This document shows, piece after piece, positions 16,042 to 22,270 of a DNA stretch of 39,519 nucleotides. The notes beneath the pieces were generated by a model. That model searched no databases. It was not told the origin of the DNA and saw only the letters and a program-made list of their open reading frames with translations. The translations under genes and the position numbers were made by a program. The stretch lies in the NCBI GenBank assembly GCA_002316005.1, contig DCIM01000065.1, positions 7,429 to 46,947 of the forward strand, in the 5' to 3' direction. Position 1 is the stretch's first letter; each line of letters starts with the position of its first letter. Source of the stretch: Prevotellaceae bacterium UBA1726 (lineage in GTDB: Bacteria > Bacteroidota > Bacteroidia > Bacteroidales > Bacteroidaceae).

Positions 16042-16743
16042 ATGAAGAAAATAGTTTTTTTGACTGGTGCGGGAATGTCTGTTGAGAGTGGATTCAAGAC
16101 TTTCCGTGGTTCTGACGGACTGTGGGAGAACTATCCTGTTTCGCAGATTGCTACTCACGAGGGTTGGCTCGCAGACCCTCAGTTGGTGACCGAATTCTAC
16201 AATATGCTCCGTAAGAAACTCTATGCTGCAGAGCCTTGCAAGGGGCATCGCCTCATTGCTGAGATGGAGAAGGACTACGAGGTTCTTGTCATCACCCAGA
16301 ATGTGGACAACCTCCATGAAAAGGGCGGTTCTACGAAGGTGTGCCATCTTCATGGTGAACTATCAAAGGTTTGTTCTTCAATCTCACCTTACGATTCTCG
16401 CTACATCCGCGAACTTCCAGAGGATGACTGCGAGGTGATTCCTGGTACAAAGGCTGGCGATGGTTCATTGCTCCGTCCGTTCATTGTCTTCTTCAACGAG
16501 AGTGTGCCAATGATCGAGGTGGCTGCCGAATGGGTGCAGCAAGCTGATGTCTTTGTCATCATCGGAACTTCGTTGAATGTCTATCCTGCAGCAGGACTTA
16601 CCATGTATGTCCGTCCTGGAACACCAATCTATCTCATCGATCCAAATGATGTGAACTACAATCGCTCGCTTGGCATCACCCACATCAAGAAAGGTGCCTC
16701 AGAGGGAGTGGAGGAGTTGATTAAAATACTATCCGCCGAATAA
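16042..16743 (+). CDS. Sir2-family NAD-dependent protein deacylase lacking the four-Cys zinc site
   Basis: Sirtuins remove acyl groups from lysines using NAD. The 233-residue protein is a stand-alone Sir2 domain. Visible motifs are GAGMS (9-13), TFRGSDGLW (20-28), TQNVDNLH (85-92), the catalytic His104 in HLHGEL, and GTSLNVYPAAGL for NAD binding. Two oddities appear. The segment after HGEL (105-145) has cysteines only at 111 and 130 rather than two CxxC pairs, so no standard zinc site is possible. The FGE motif before the catalytic loop reads FNE (151-153). In the Tyr-x-x-Arg pair used by CobB to bind succinyl-lysine, the Arg position is Leu56, with Arg57 next to it, so acyl preference is uncertain. 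Confidence 0.88.
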   Translation: MKKIVFLTGAGMSVESGFKTFRGSDGLWENYPVSQIATHEGWLADPQLVTEFYNMLRKKLYAAEPCKGHRLIAEMEKDYEVLVITQNVDNLHEKGGSTKVCHLHGELSKVCSSISPYDSRYIRELPEDDCEVIPGTKAGDGSLLRPFIVFFNESVPMIEVAAEWVQQADVFVIIGTSLNVYPAAGLTMYVRPGTPIYLIDPNDVNYNRSLGITHIKKGASEGVEELIKILSAE

Positions 16744-16795
16744 TAATTTGTTTCAATTATCACATAAACCAATCCAAAAACTAAGTATTAGGAAA

Positions 16796-17923
16796 ATGAA
16801 ACCACGCTATGATATTCTTGACGGACTGCGAGGCGTTGCAGCCCTTTGTGTCCTTGTCACTCATCTCTTCGAGGCTATTGCCTTTGCCAATGGCGATGCC
16901 GAACAGAATTTCTTCCACGGATTCCTTGCCGTTGATTTCTTCTTTATCCTCTCGGGATTTGTCATGGGCTATGCCTACGACAATCGCTGGAAGGACTCAA
17001 AGACAAAAGAAGAGGGCTACACCATGGGATTCTGGGGATTTTGCAAGCGCCGACTGATTCGATTGCACCCAATGGCAGTGATGGGTTGCTGCTTGGGCCT
17101 TGTGGCATTCGCCATTCAGGGTTTTACCAACTGGAACAACGAAGTTGTGCCAATGTCGCAGATTGCTCTCTGCTTCCTCCTCGGATTGTTTATGCTTCCT
17201 TCACCTGCAAGCGTGGAGGTGAGAGGCAACACCGAGATATTCCCACTCAACGGTCCCCATTGGTCATTGTTCTTTGAGTATTTAGGTAGCGTTCTCTATG
17301 CTCTGTTGTTGCGAAAACTCCCTACAAAATGGCTTCGTATATGGGTTGTAGTTGCCGGTGTGGCATTAGTTGTGAACGGATTGTATCAGGGTGAGGGAAC
17401 GATAGGCTATGGTTGGAGTTCTACTCCTTACAATTTCATGGGTGGTGCCATCCGTCTTCTCTTTGGTTATCCTCTTGGTTTGTTGCTCGCACGAATGTTC
17501 CGCGAGAAGAAACCTTCTACTGTCAAAATTCCCGTTTTTGCTACTTGTGCGCTTGCCCTCGTGGCATTGCTTCTCGTACCAAGCGTTTCCACTCTCACGG
17601 GTTGGGCTCCTGCCAATCCTCTCTTCCAGTGTTTCTGTGTCATCGTAGCATTCCCTGCCATTGTCTGGTTTGGTGCAAGGGGTGTCGTTTCGGGCTTACA
17701 GAAGAGCATTGTGGTCTATCTCGGTAGATTGTCATACCCTCTCTATGCCATCCATTATCCATTGATTTATCTTTACATCCATTGGATAAACACCGACCAG
17801 CATCCGTTTGGTCCTTACGCATGGTCAACTCCGGTTGGCGTTGCAATAATCGCTATTGTTGTTGCCACACTCTGCTTCAAGTTCTACGACGAACCACTCC
17901 GCCGCTGGCTCTCTAAAAAATAG
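16796..17923 (+). CDS. Acyltransferase 3 family membrane protein
   Basis: This is a 375-residue integral membrane O-acyltransferase of the OafA/NodX group, which transfers acetyl or similar groups to extracytoplasmic sugars or other surface molecules. The N-terminal motif DILDGLRGVAALCVLVTHLFEA contains the conserved Arg12 and His23. About ten hydrophobic segments follow. The ATG at 16796 gives the canonical family start; an upstream in-frame TTG at 16748 is rejected. It sits 52 bp after the sirtuin gene on the same strand. No polysaccharide-synthesis genes are nearby, so the target is unknown. Confidence 0.88.
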   Translation: MKPRYDILDGLRGVAALCVLVTHLFEAIAFANGDAEQNFFHGFLAVDFFFILSGFVMGYAYDNRWKDSKTKEEGYTMGFWGFCKRRLIRLHPMAVMGCCLGLVAFAIQGFTNWNNEVVPMSQIALCFLLGLFMLPSPASVEVRGNTEIFPLNGPHWSLFFEYLGSVLYALLLRKLPTKWLRIWVVVAGVALVVNGLYQGEGTIGYGWSSTPYNFMGGAIRLLFGYPLGLLLARMFREKKPSTVKIPVFATCALALVALLLVPSVSTLTGWAPANPLFQCFCVIVAFPAIVWFGARGVVSGLQKSIVVYLGRLSYPLYAIHYPLIYLYIHWINTDQHPFGPYAWSTPVGVAIIAIVVATLCFKFYDEPLRRWLSKK

Positions 17924-17932
17924 AAATTATAT

Positions 17933-18049
17933 GGGTCGTCGCTCCGCTCCTCAACAACCGAGAACAACAATAATAAACGGGCAAAACTCATAATAATAAA
18001 GAAAATTGTTTTTGGTTGTTTTCTGTTGTTGAGCCCTTTAGGGCGACCC
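17933..18049. repeat. MITE-like imperfect inverted-repeat element
   Basis: The ends GGGTCG (17933-17938) and CGACCC (18044-18049) are inverted. Inside, CTCAACAAC (17950-17958) pairs perfectly with GTTGTTGAG (18025-18033), and AGAACAAC pairs with GTTGTTTTCT with two extra T. The centre is AT-rich. The 117-bp element starts 9 bp after the acyltransferase stop. No coding capacity and no obvious target-site duplication were seen. Confidence 0.6.
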
Positions 18050-18084
18050 CTAAAACAAAAAAGGTGCTGCGGGATGCAACACCT
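18050..18084 (-). terminator. Intrinsic terminator of the 160-residue secreted protein gene
   Basis: On the minus strand a hairpin (stem AGGTG/CACCT and TGC/GCA around one mismatch, 18062-18084) is followed by a T-rich run (18061 down to 18051). It lies about 30 bp past the stop codon at 18115. Confidence 0.85.
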
Positions 18085-18114
18085 AATCATCGTTTATGTA
18101 TTTTTCCTACTGGT

Positions 18115-18597
18115 TTAGTAGTCATCAAGAATTTCCTTCAGTCGTTCGAGGTGGGCTTTGCGCTTGCGCTCCTTCGCGTTGAATACCTTGTCGCTGAGCC
18201 ACGCAAACGGATTACCGCCAGAGGCCTTCTGGGCAGCATCTGCCTTCTCCACCTTGTCCATGCCCTTGATATGGATGTCTAGTTTCTCGCCTTTTACGCC
18301 TACTACCTCCACCTCGTCGAGGGTATAGTCGCGACGGTGCATCTCAACCACCGTTGGCAGTTCGTCGTAGTCGTAGGTCACACGACCGTAACTGTCGTGA
18401 ACAATGATGATTTCGCCCTTATGCTCAGGAACTATTGCTATTCCCTGCAGACTGGTACGTGCTATCTGCCCAGTAGAATCGGCAATGATAGCATAGGCGA
18501 CAGGCTGGTGAGTATCATCGTCGATGACGCTGATTTGTTTCTGTGCCATTGCCTGAACGGCCACCAGTGAGAATAGCAATATAAGCAGATGTTTCAT
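18115..18597 (-). CDS. Secreted carboxypeptidase-regulatory-like protein (SusC N-domain-like, no barrel)
   Basis: Function unknown. From the ATG at 18597 the 160-residue protein has a clean signal peptide (MKHLLILLFSLVAVQAMAQ). A longer in-frame start at 18660 would bury that signal and is rejected. Residues about 20-85 resemble the CarboxypepD_reg-like beta-sandwich that precedes TonB-dependent SusC receptors (ISVIDDDTHQPVAYA... pattern). They are followed by TLDEVEVVG, like the LDEVVVVG motif that ends that domain in SusC proteins. Instead of a plug and barrel there is a short lysine-rich helical tail ending LERLKEILDDY. It is monocistronic by appearance, with its own terminator and -7 box. 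Confidence 0.75.
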   Translation of the reverse strand: MKHLLILLFSLVAVQAMAQKQISVIDDDTHQPVAYAIIADSTGQIARTSLQGIAIVPEHKGEIIIVHDSYGRVTYDYDELPTVVEMHRRDYTLDEVEVVGVKGEKLDIHIKGMDKVEKADAAQKASGGNPFAWLSDKVFNAKERKRKAHLERLKEILDDY

Positions 18598-18628
18598 ATT
18601 TTCTTTCCAATGAGAATAATTCTGCCGG

Positions 18629-18636
18629 CAAAGGTA
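18629..18636 (-). promoter_or_regulatory. Predicted -7 box for the 160-residue secreted protein
   Basis: The minus strand reads TACCTTTG, matching TAnnTTTG, 32 bp before the ATG at 18597. No convincing -33 was found. Confidence 0.4.
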
Positions 18637-18943
18637 AGCGAAATTCTTCATTCTCAGCATGTTGCCCGTCTTAAAAACTCCTAAATCCGCCCAACTTTAA
18701 CCTTTATTTTCCCTAATTAAAGAGTTTTTACGCCCCTAAATTTACGAAATGTCGGTTAAGAATGTAAATAAAATACAAATATTTACTGACTCCCTATATC
18801 GTTTTTTTTGAAACTTCCCTGGCGAGGTTCATGCGCCCAGAGATGTGTGCTTCTGTAATAATGCAAAACAACCCTCCAAACAGCCTGAATTTATTCCTTT
18901 CGCTCCACGCGATTATTTCCCCTCGCGTGAAATACTCTACCCT

Positions 18944-19056
18944 GAAATCCCGAAAACCCGTCAGAACGCAAATTTGGGGCCTTCTCGGCGATTTTTCACC
19001 CTTGTGTTACGCGCATGCGTTTATATTATATATAAACGAGGTGGGTTTTTGAACCT
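18944..19056 (+). repeat. 113-bp direct repeat, copy A
   Basis: This copy matches 19648-19760 over 113 bp with no gaps and, by my count, six substitutions. Near the 3' end CGTTTATAT and ATATAAACG form a perfect 9-bp stem with a 3-nt loop. Weaker similarity extends upstream to a CCTTTCGC shared at about 18896. One plus-strand frame is open through both copies (it would begin EIPKTRQNAN), but codon changes are not clearly constrained (three silent, three replacement). Confidence 0.85.
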
Positions 19057-19065
19057 CCTGCTATG

Positions 19066-19226
19066 GTTGCACTGTTGCACTGTTGCAGTGTTGCAAGGAG
19101 TATCTTAATACAATTTACCCTTAAATAATAATAATAATGTATATATATAGTATTATAATATATATATTAAGGGGTTTTTAGTATTACCTCTCTGTTTGCA
19201 ACCCCGCAACACTGCAACAGTGCAAC
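19066..19226. repeat. Long inverted repeat with 8-bp-repeat arms and AT-rich core
   Basis: The left arm is a run of octamers (GTTGCACT, GTTGCACT, GTTGCAGT, GTTGCAAG from 19066). Its stretch 19074-19094 is the exact reverse complement of 19206-19226, a 21-bp perfect inverted repeat spaced by 111 bp. Within the spacer CCCTTAA and TTAAGGG are again inverted around an alternating AT core (about 19137-19167), giving a nested hairpin or cruciform. Confidence 0.8.
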
Positions 19227-19247
19227 ATCAATTGTGCTACCCTAAAA

Positions 19248-19400
19248 TAAGTTCTTTCTTAGGAAAGCGAGTAAACTCGAGCGGAATGGATTTGTACTAT
19301 AAGCCTGAGGTTAGTTCTTGCTCTGGCAAGCGTCACCCCATAAAGGGGATGCCGAGCGGAATGCTTTTCGGCTTCGCTCGGTTTCACCGCTTCGGTACGA
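19248..19400. other. Cluster of small GC-rich hairpins
   Basis: Successive perfect small stems are visible: CTTTC/GAAAG (about 19255-19266), CGAG-TAAA-CTCG (about 19268-19279), CTTGC-TCTG-GCAAG (19318-19330 region), CCCC/GGGG (about 19336-19348), and CCGAGCG pairing with CGCTCGG (19352 to about 19381). On the minus strand a TAACTTTG box lies about 100 bp upstream. It could be a structured RNA or a repeat composite; I recognise no known RNA family. Confidence 0.45.
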
Positions 19401-19498
19401 AGAACCCTTGGCTTAGTTGAATGAAACATATCTAAGCACTGATGATGATTGAATATATGCCTAAAAACTACATTCAATTGAATTCAGTGTTTGTGGTG

Positions 19499-19526
19499 CA
19501 AAGTTAGTTTGTTTGCCCTGAAACAA
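19499..19526 (-). promoter_or_regulatory. Promoter-like site reading into the hairpin cluster
   Basis: On the minus strand TTG (19526-19524), 17 bp, then TAACTTTG (19506-19499). The spacing is shorter than the 19-20 bp seen elsewhere. No convincing gene follows. A hairpin (CACTGA...ATTGAAT arms, about 19437-19454 and 19472-19489) lies just downstream. Confidence 0.35.
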
Positions 19527-19647
19527 GAAGGGTGGGGATGTCTCTATGGAGCATCATGAACCTGGCAATGATATGAGCCCGGATAGGGGCGAATTCTGTC
19601 CTTTCGCACACGCTCGCGAAAATATCTCCAATGAAGATTATCCTGCG

Positions 19648-19760
19648 GAAATCCCGAAAACCCGCCAGAATGCAAATTTGAGGCCTTCTCGGCGATTTTT
19701 CACCCTTGCGTTACGCGCATGCGTTTATATAATATATAAACGAGGTTGGTTTTTGAACCT
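19648..19760 (+). repeat. 113-bp direct repeat, copy B
   Basis: Second copy of the unit at 18944-19056, same length and no gaps. The 9-bp perfect stem is kept while its 3-nt loop differs (TAT in A, AAT in B). The copies are about 590 bp apart in the same orientation and flank the octamer inverted repeat and the hairpin cluster. Confidence 0.85.
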
Positions 19761-19962
19761 TCGGGTGTGCTAAAATATGTGCTAACAGTCATTTCGCTTG
19801 AATAATCTTCTTATTTCAGTGGAGTGACTGTCTCCCCGCGCCGAAATGATTTGGTCGTTTCATAGGAATGATCGCCGCGACTTTTTGCTATGGTTTTCTG
19901 TTGTTGCAACAGATCTTGTTGCTTTTGATAAAGGTATTGTAATAAAAATTCGCAGTATTTTT

Positions 19963-21582
19963 TTATTTCACCAAAACCTTTTTCCCACCTACGATATTGA
20001 TGCCGCGCTGTAGAGTGCTGAGGCGCTGGCCCTGGAGGTTGTAGATGTTCCTGGTTTCTGGTTTCAGGTTCCAAGTTCCAGGTTCCAGGTTCTTGATGCC
20101 GTCCTCACCACCAACAGGAGTCATTGCCACATTGTAGATCTGCAATGACTGAATATTGGTGAACACCTCTCCGGCATAGACGGCAATAATATAATCAGCA
20201 TCCTTGTAATTCTCTGCCGCAACAGATGAAATCTCGCCCGTTGAGGCAATGTAGTTCATGGTGATGCCCTCGTCAACGCCACAAGGGTATTCCTCAACCC
20301 AGTCGAATTTTCCACCCTGGAAATAGAGGTAGCGGTTGCCGTTGTTGTCAACTATCAACTGACGTGAAGGGAAGTTCACCTTGTCGCCACTGACAGTACC
20401 GTGAATCCACGCCTCTGGAATCTCGTCACTCAGGCCCTTCACATAGACATCATTGTTCTGAATGCCTACGGTGATAAGACGAGTCTGCTCGCCCTCGTTC
20501 CATATCTCGGAATATCTTATGGAATAATTCTTCAACTGCACATCCTCAGGCGCTTCTACCGGTTCCTCGGCAATAGGCATCATTGTCAGATACTGGTTAA
20601 TGGCGGTGAGTCCTTTCGTGATGCTTCCTTGCCTGTAGATGGTGGCTGGATATTGTTCCTCAGCCTCATCGGTGGCGAAAATCCAACCGCGCTCGTCAAC
20701 CTGGAACGAGAGTGGGGTGTCGAGGGTTGTCTGGTTGTCCCAGTCATAGTTGGCGAGATAGGTGTAGATGTTGTAGTCTTCCATATACCCCACGCACTGG
20801 AACGGAGGAACGGTGATGATTCGGCTGTCTTTGTCGTATTCGCCCTTTATCCATCCCGTTGCCTCGGGGTTATCGGGGGTGAGCGTAGAGAAATAGACAT
20901 TACCATCCTCGCCCCAGACAATGTCTGCCTTGTAGCCGAAGTCTGCCCAGAAGTCGTTGTCATCGTTTGAATAGATATTCGCCATGAACGAATAACGCTG
21001 GCGTTGTCCCGCTGGTTGCTCGGTGATGATATCGGTAGAATAGTCGTTCTTGATGGCTGTATATCGCAGTTCGGAAGCGAAATCGTAGATTCCCTGCATC
21101 GGTACATCGGCCACCGAAACCCAGTCGTCAACATCGGCATAGGTGAGGGTCATATTTCCGTTTGCATCTTCGCCAACTATCAAGTCGTAGTGGTCGTATT
21201 GTGTTCCGGCTTGGTCGTAGCCCACCTTCTTTCCGTGCCACATGACGAGGTGTGTGGTGTAAGGTCCCACATCGGTCATCTCGGTGAAATATTTCTGCGG
21301 AAGGATGCGTATGGTGTTCTCGTCGATGAACGAGCCCTTCACCCACGAACCAGTGTTGGCAGTAGGACAGATGTCCTTGAAATAGACATCCGTACCATCG
21401 AAACGCACATGAGTCTCATAGTATTTGCGACCATAGTCATAGTCTCCTCGCACCCATGCATAGAGTTCGAAAGTACGGTCTTCGCCAGGAGGATCCATCA
21501 GATTGCCATTCTCATCGTAGGCATCAGCAAATGCAGACATTCCGCAGAAAAGGAACGAAAGGAGGAAGAGTATCTTTTTCAT
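19963..21582 (-). CDS. Secreted repeat protein with probable C-terminal sorting tail
   Basis: Function unknown. The 539-residue protein has a signal peptide (MKKILFLLSFLFCGMSAFA) and three beta-rich repeats of about 150 residues (roughly 38-165, 195-330, 350-470). Each carries a DVYF-type strand, a W(V/I)KG or WIHG turn, then a strand ending near a P-x-x-Q or R-Q pattern: for example GTDVYFKD...GSWVKGSF, NVYFSTL...GWIKGEY and NDVYVKGL...AWIHGTV. The last 30 residues (IYNLQGQRL to VGGKKVLVK) match the tail common on secreted Prevotella proteins and resemble type IX secretion sorting signals. A linker before that tail is encoded by a 7-bp repeat array. A surface or secreted location is likely. 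Confidence 0.82.
   Translation of the reverse strand: MKKILFLLSFLFCGMSAFADAYDENGNLMDPPGEDRTFELYAWVRGDYDYGRKYYETHVRFDGTDVYFKDICPTANTGSWVKGSFIDENTIRILPQKYFTEMTDVGPYTTHLVMWHGKKVGYDQAGTQYDHYDLIVGEDANGNMTLTYADVDDWVSVADVPMQGIYDFASELRYTAIKNDYSTDIITEQPAGQRQRYSFMANIYSNDDNDFWADFGYKADIVWGEDGNVYFSTLTPDNPEATGWIKGEYDKDSRIITVPPFQCVGYMEDYNIYTYLANYDWDNQTTLDTPLSFQVDERGWIFATDEAEEQYPATIYRQGSITKGLTAINQYLTMMPIAEEPVEAPEDVQLKNYSIRYSEIWNEGEQTRLITVGIQNNDVYVKGLSDEIPEAWIHGTVSGDKVNFPSRQLIVDNNGNRYLYFQGGKFDWVEEYPCGVDEGITMNYIASTGEISSVAAENYKDADYIIAVYAGEVFTNIQSLQIYNVAMTPVGGEDGIKNLEPGTWNLKPETRNIYNLQGQRLSTLQRGINIVGGKKVLVK
20052..20093 (-). repeat. Heptamer array inside a coding region
   Basis: Six exact 7-bp steps on the plus strand: TGGTTTC twice, then AGGTTCC, AAGTTCC, AGGTTCC, AGGTTCT. 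On the coding strand the unit is YTGRAAC, the same unit as the intergenic array at 700-730. Because 7 is not a multiple of 3 it encodes a 7-residue-period linker (NLEPGTWNLKPETRN) just before the C-terminal tail. Confidence 0.85.
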
Positions 21583-21597
21583 TTTGATGTTTTTTTA

Positions 21598-21633
21598 ATA
21601 GTCGCAATAGTTTCGATAGTTGCTATAGTGGGA
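21598..21633. repeat. 9-bp repeat array (ATAGTnnnn)
   Basis: Four consecutive 9-bp units begin ATAGT (ATAGTCGCA, ATAGTTTCG, ATAGTTGCT, ATAGTGGGA). They lie in the leader of the minus-strand secreted protein gene, between its -7 box and its ATG at 21582. Confidence 0.7.
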
Positions 21634-21637
21634 ATTG

Positions 21638-21670
21638 CAAAGTTAGAAAAAAAAACTGATACGATAGCAA
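21638..21670 (-). promoter_or_regulatory. Predicted promoter for the secreted repeat protein
   Basis: The minus strand has TTG (21670-21668), 22 bp, then TAACTTTG (21645-21638). The leader of about 50 nt contains the 9-bp repeat array. Confidence 0.5.
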
Positions 21671-21735
21671 TATTTCGGAGAAAAACGATAGTTTTTTACA
21701 AAAAGCATATTTTTCGGCAGATTCTTGAACAATGA

Positions 21736-21767
21736 TTTGGTATTTTGACAAATTACTTGTAACTTTG
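21736..21767 (+). promoter_or_regulatory. Predicted promoter of the phosphatase-nucleobase operon
   Basis: TTTG at 21736-21739, 20 bp, TAACTTTG at 21760-21767, a full match to the Bacteroidetes -33/-7 consensus. The first ATG follows at 21791, giving a leader of under 20 nt. Confidence 0.7.
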
Positions 21768-21790
21768 AAATCGGAATATTTCTATCCGGT

Positions 21791-22237
21791 ATGAAAAAGA
21801 TTCTCTTTGTTTGTCACGGAAACATCTGCCGTAGTCCTATGGCTGAGTTTATTATGAAAGACCTTGTTCGCAAATCTCACCGCGAGGCTGAGTTCGAGAT
21901 TGCATCTGCCGCAACGAGCACAGAGGAGATAGGCAATCCCGTTTATCCACCAGCTCGCCGCAAACTTGCCGAACATGGCATTCGCTGCGACGGACACGCA
22001 GCACGACAGATTACCCGCCGCGACTATGATTACTACGATATGATAATAGGTATGGACACCTATAATCTCCGTAATATGCGCCGTATCTTCGGCGATGACA
22101 CAGAAAACAAGATTTCCCTTCTTATGGATTTCACCAATCGCCCGGGCGATGTGGCAGATCCTTGGTACACAGGCAATTTCGATGCCACATGGCGTGACTG
22201 CGTGGAGGGATGCGAGGCTCTGCTGAAATTGTTTTAA
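21791..22237 (+). CDS. Low-molecular-weight protein tyrosine phosphatase
   Basis: This is a cytoplasmic phosphatase of 148 residues that uses a cysteine phosphoenzyme. The P-loop is CHGNICRS (Cys8, Arg14, Ser15) and the general acid Asp123 is in DVADPWY. Length is normal. Members act on phosphotyrosine proteins, classically tyrosine kinases of capsule export, but no such kinase or capsule gene is nearby. Arsenate reductases share the fold but have a different P-loop context. It is the first gene of the plus-strand run, 33 bp before the uracil-type permease, with a heptamer array in the gap. Confidence 0.92.
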   Translation: MKKILFVCHGNICRSPMAEFIMKDLVRKSHREAEFEIASAATSTEEIGNPVYPPARRKLAEHGIRCDGHAARQITRRDYDYYDMIIGMDTYNLRNMRRIFGDDTENKISLLMDFTNRPGDVADPWYTGNFDATWRDCVEGCEALLKLF

Positions 22238-22241
22238 TAAT

Positions 22242-22269
22242 ATTAATTATTAACTGCTAATTCATAGTT
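22242..22269 (+). repeat. Degenerate heptamer array before the uracil permease
   Basis: Units ATTAATT, ATTAACT, GCTAATT, CATAGTT follow at 7-bp spacing and end one base before the ATG at 22271. It is weaker than the other arrays and could be partly chance in AT-rich sequence. Confidence 0.5.
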
Positions 22270-22270
22270 T

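Larger units (their letters stand above)
18661..19962. other. Gene-free, repeat-rich region
   Basis: About 1.3 kb without a convincing protein or known RNA gene. It contains a short inverted repeat (TAAAAACTC 18672-18680 with GAGTTTTTA 18722-18730); two 113-bp direct repeats; a long inverted structure with 8-bp-repeat arms; a run of small hairpins; and a minus-strand promoter-like site. These are listed separately. The last 200 bp (19761-19962) hold only the 3' flank of the minus-strand gene ending at 19963, with no clear terminator seen. Confidence 0.7.

Noticed and set aside
16042..16743. Sir2 gene considered as part of an anti-phage defence system
   Set aside because: It is a small stand-alone sirtuin with deacylase motifs and lacks the fused domains or partner genes of Sir2-based defence systems.
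18831..19108. Small plus-strand frames through repeat copy A
   Set aside because: The open frame is carried by the repeat unit itself, differs in flank from copy B, lacks a promoter or ribosome site, and its substitutions are not biased to silent positions.
19066..19226. Octamer repeats considered as a CRISPR array
   Set aside because: Units are 8 bp and directly adjacent with no spacers, arranged as an inverted pair, and no cas genes are present.
19259..19477. 72-codon minus-strand frame downstream of a TAACTTTG box
   Set aside because: It needs a TTG start, has no family features and coincides with the hairpin cluster; RNA structure explains the sequence better.
19546..19773. 75-codon plus-strand frame through repeat copy B
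   Set aside because: Same reasoning as copy A; the upstream half is unrelated between the two copies, so a conserved small protein is not supported.
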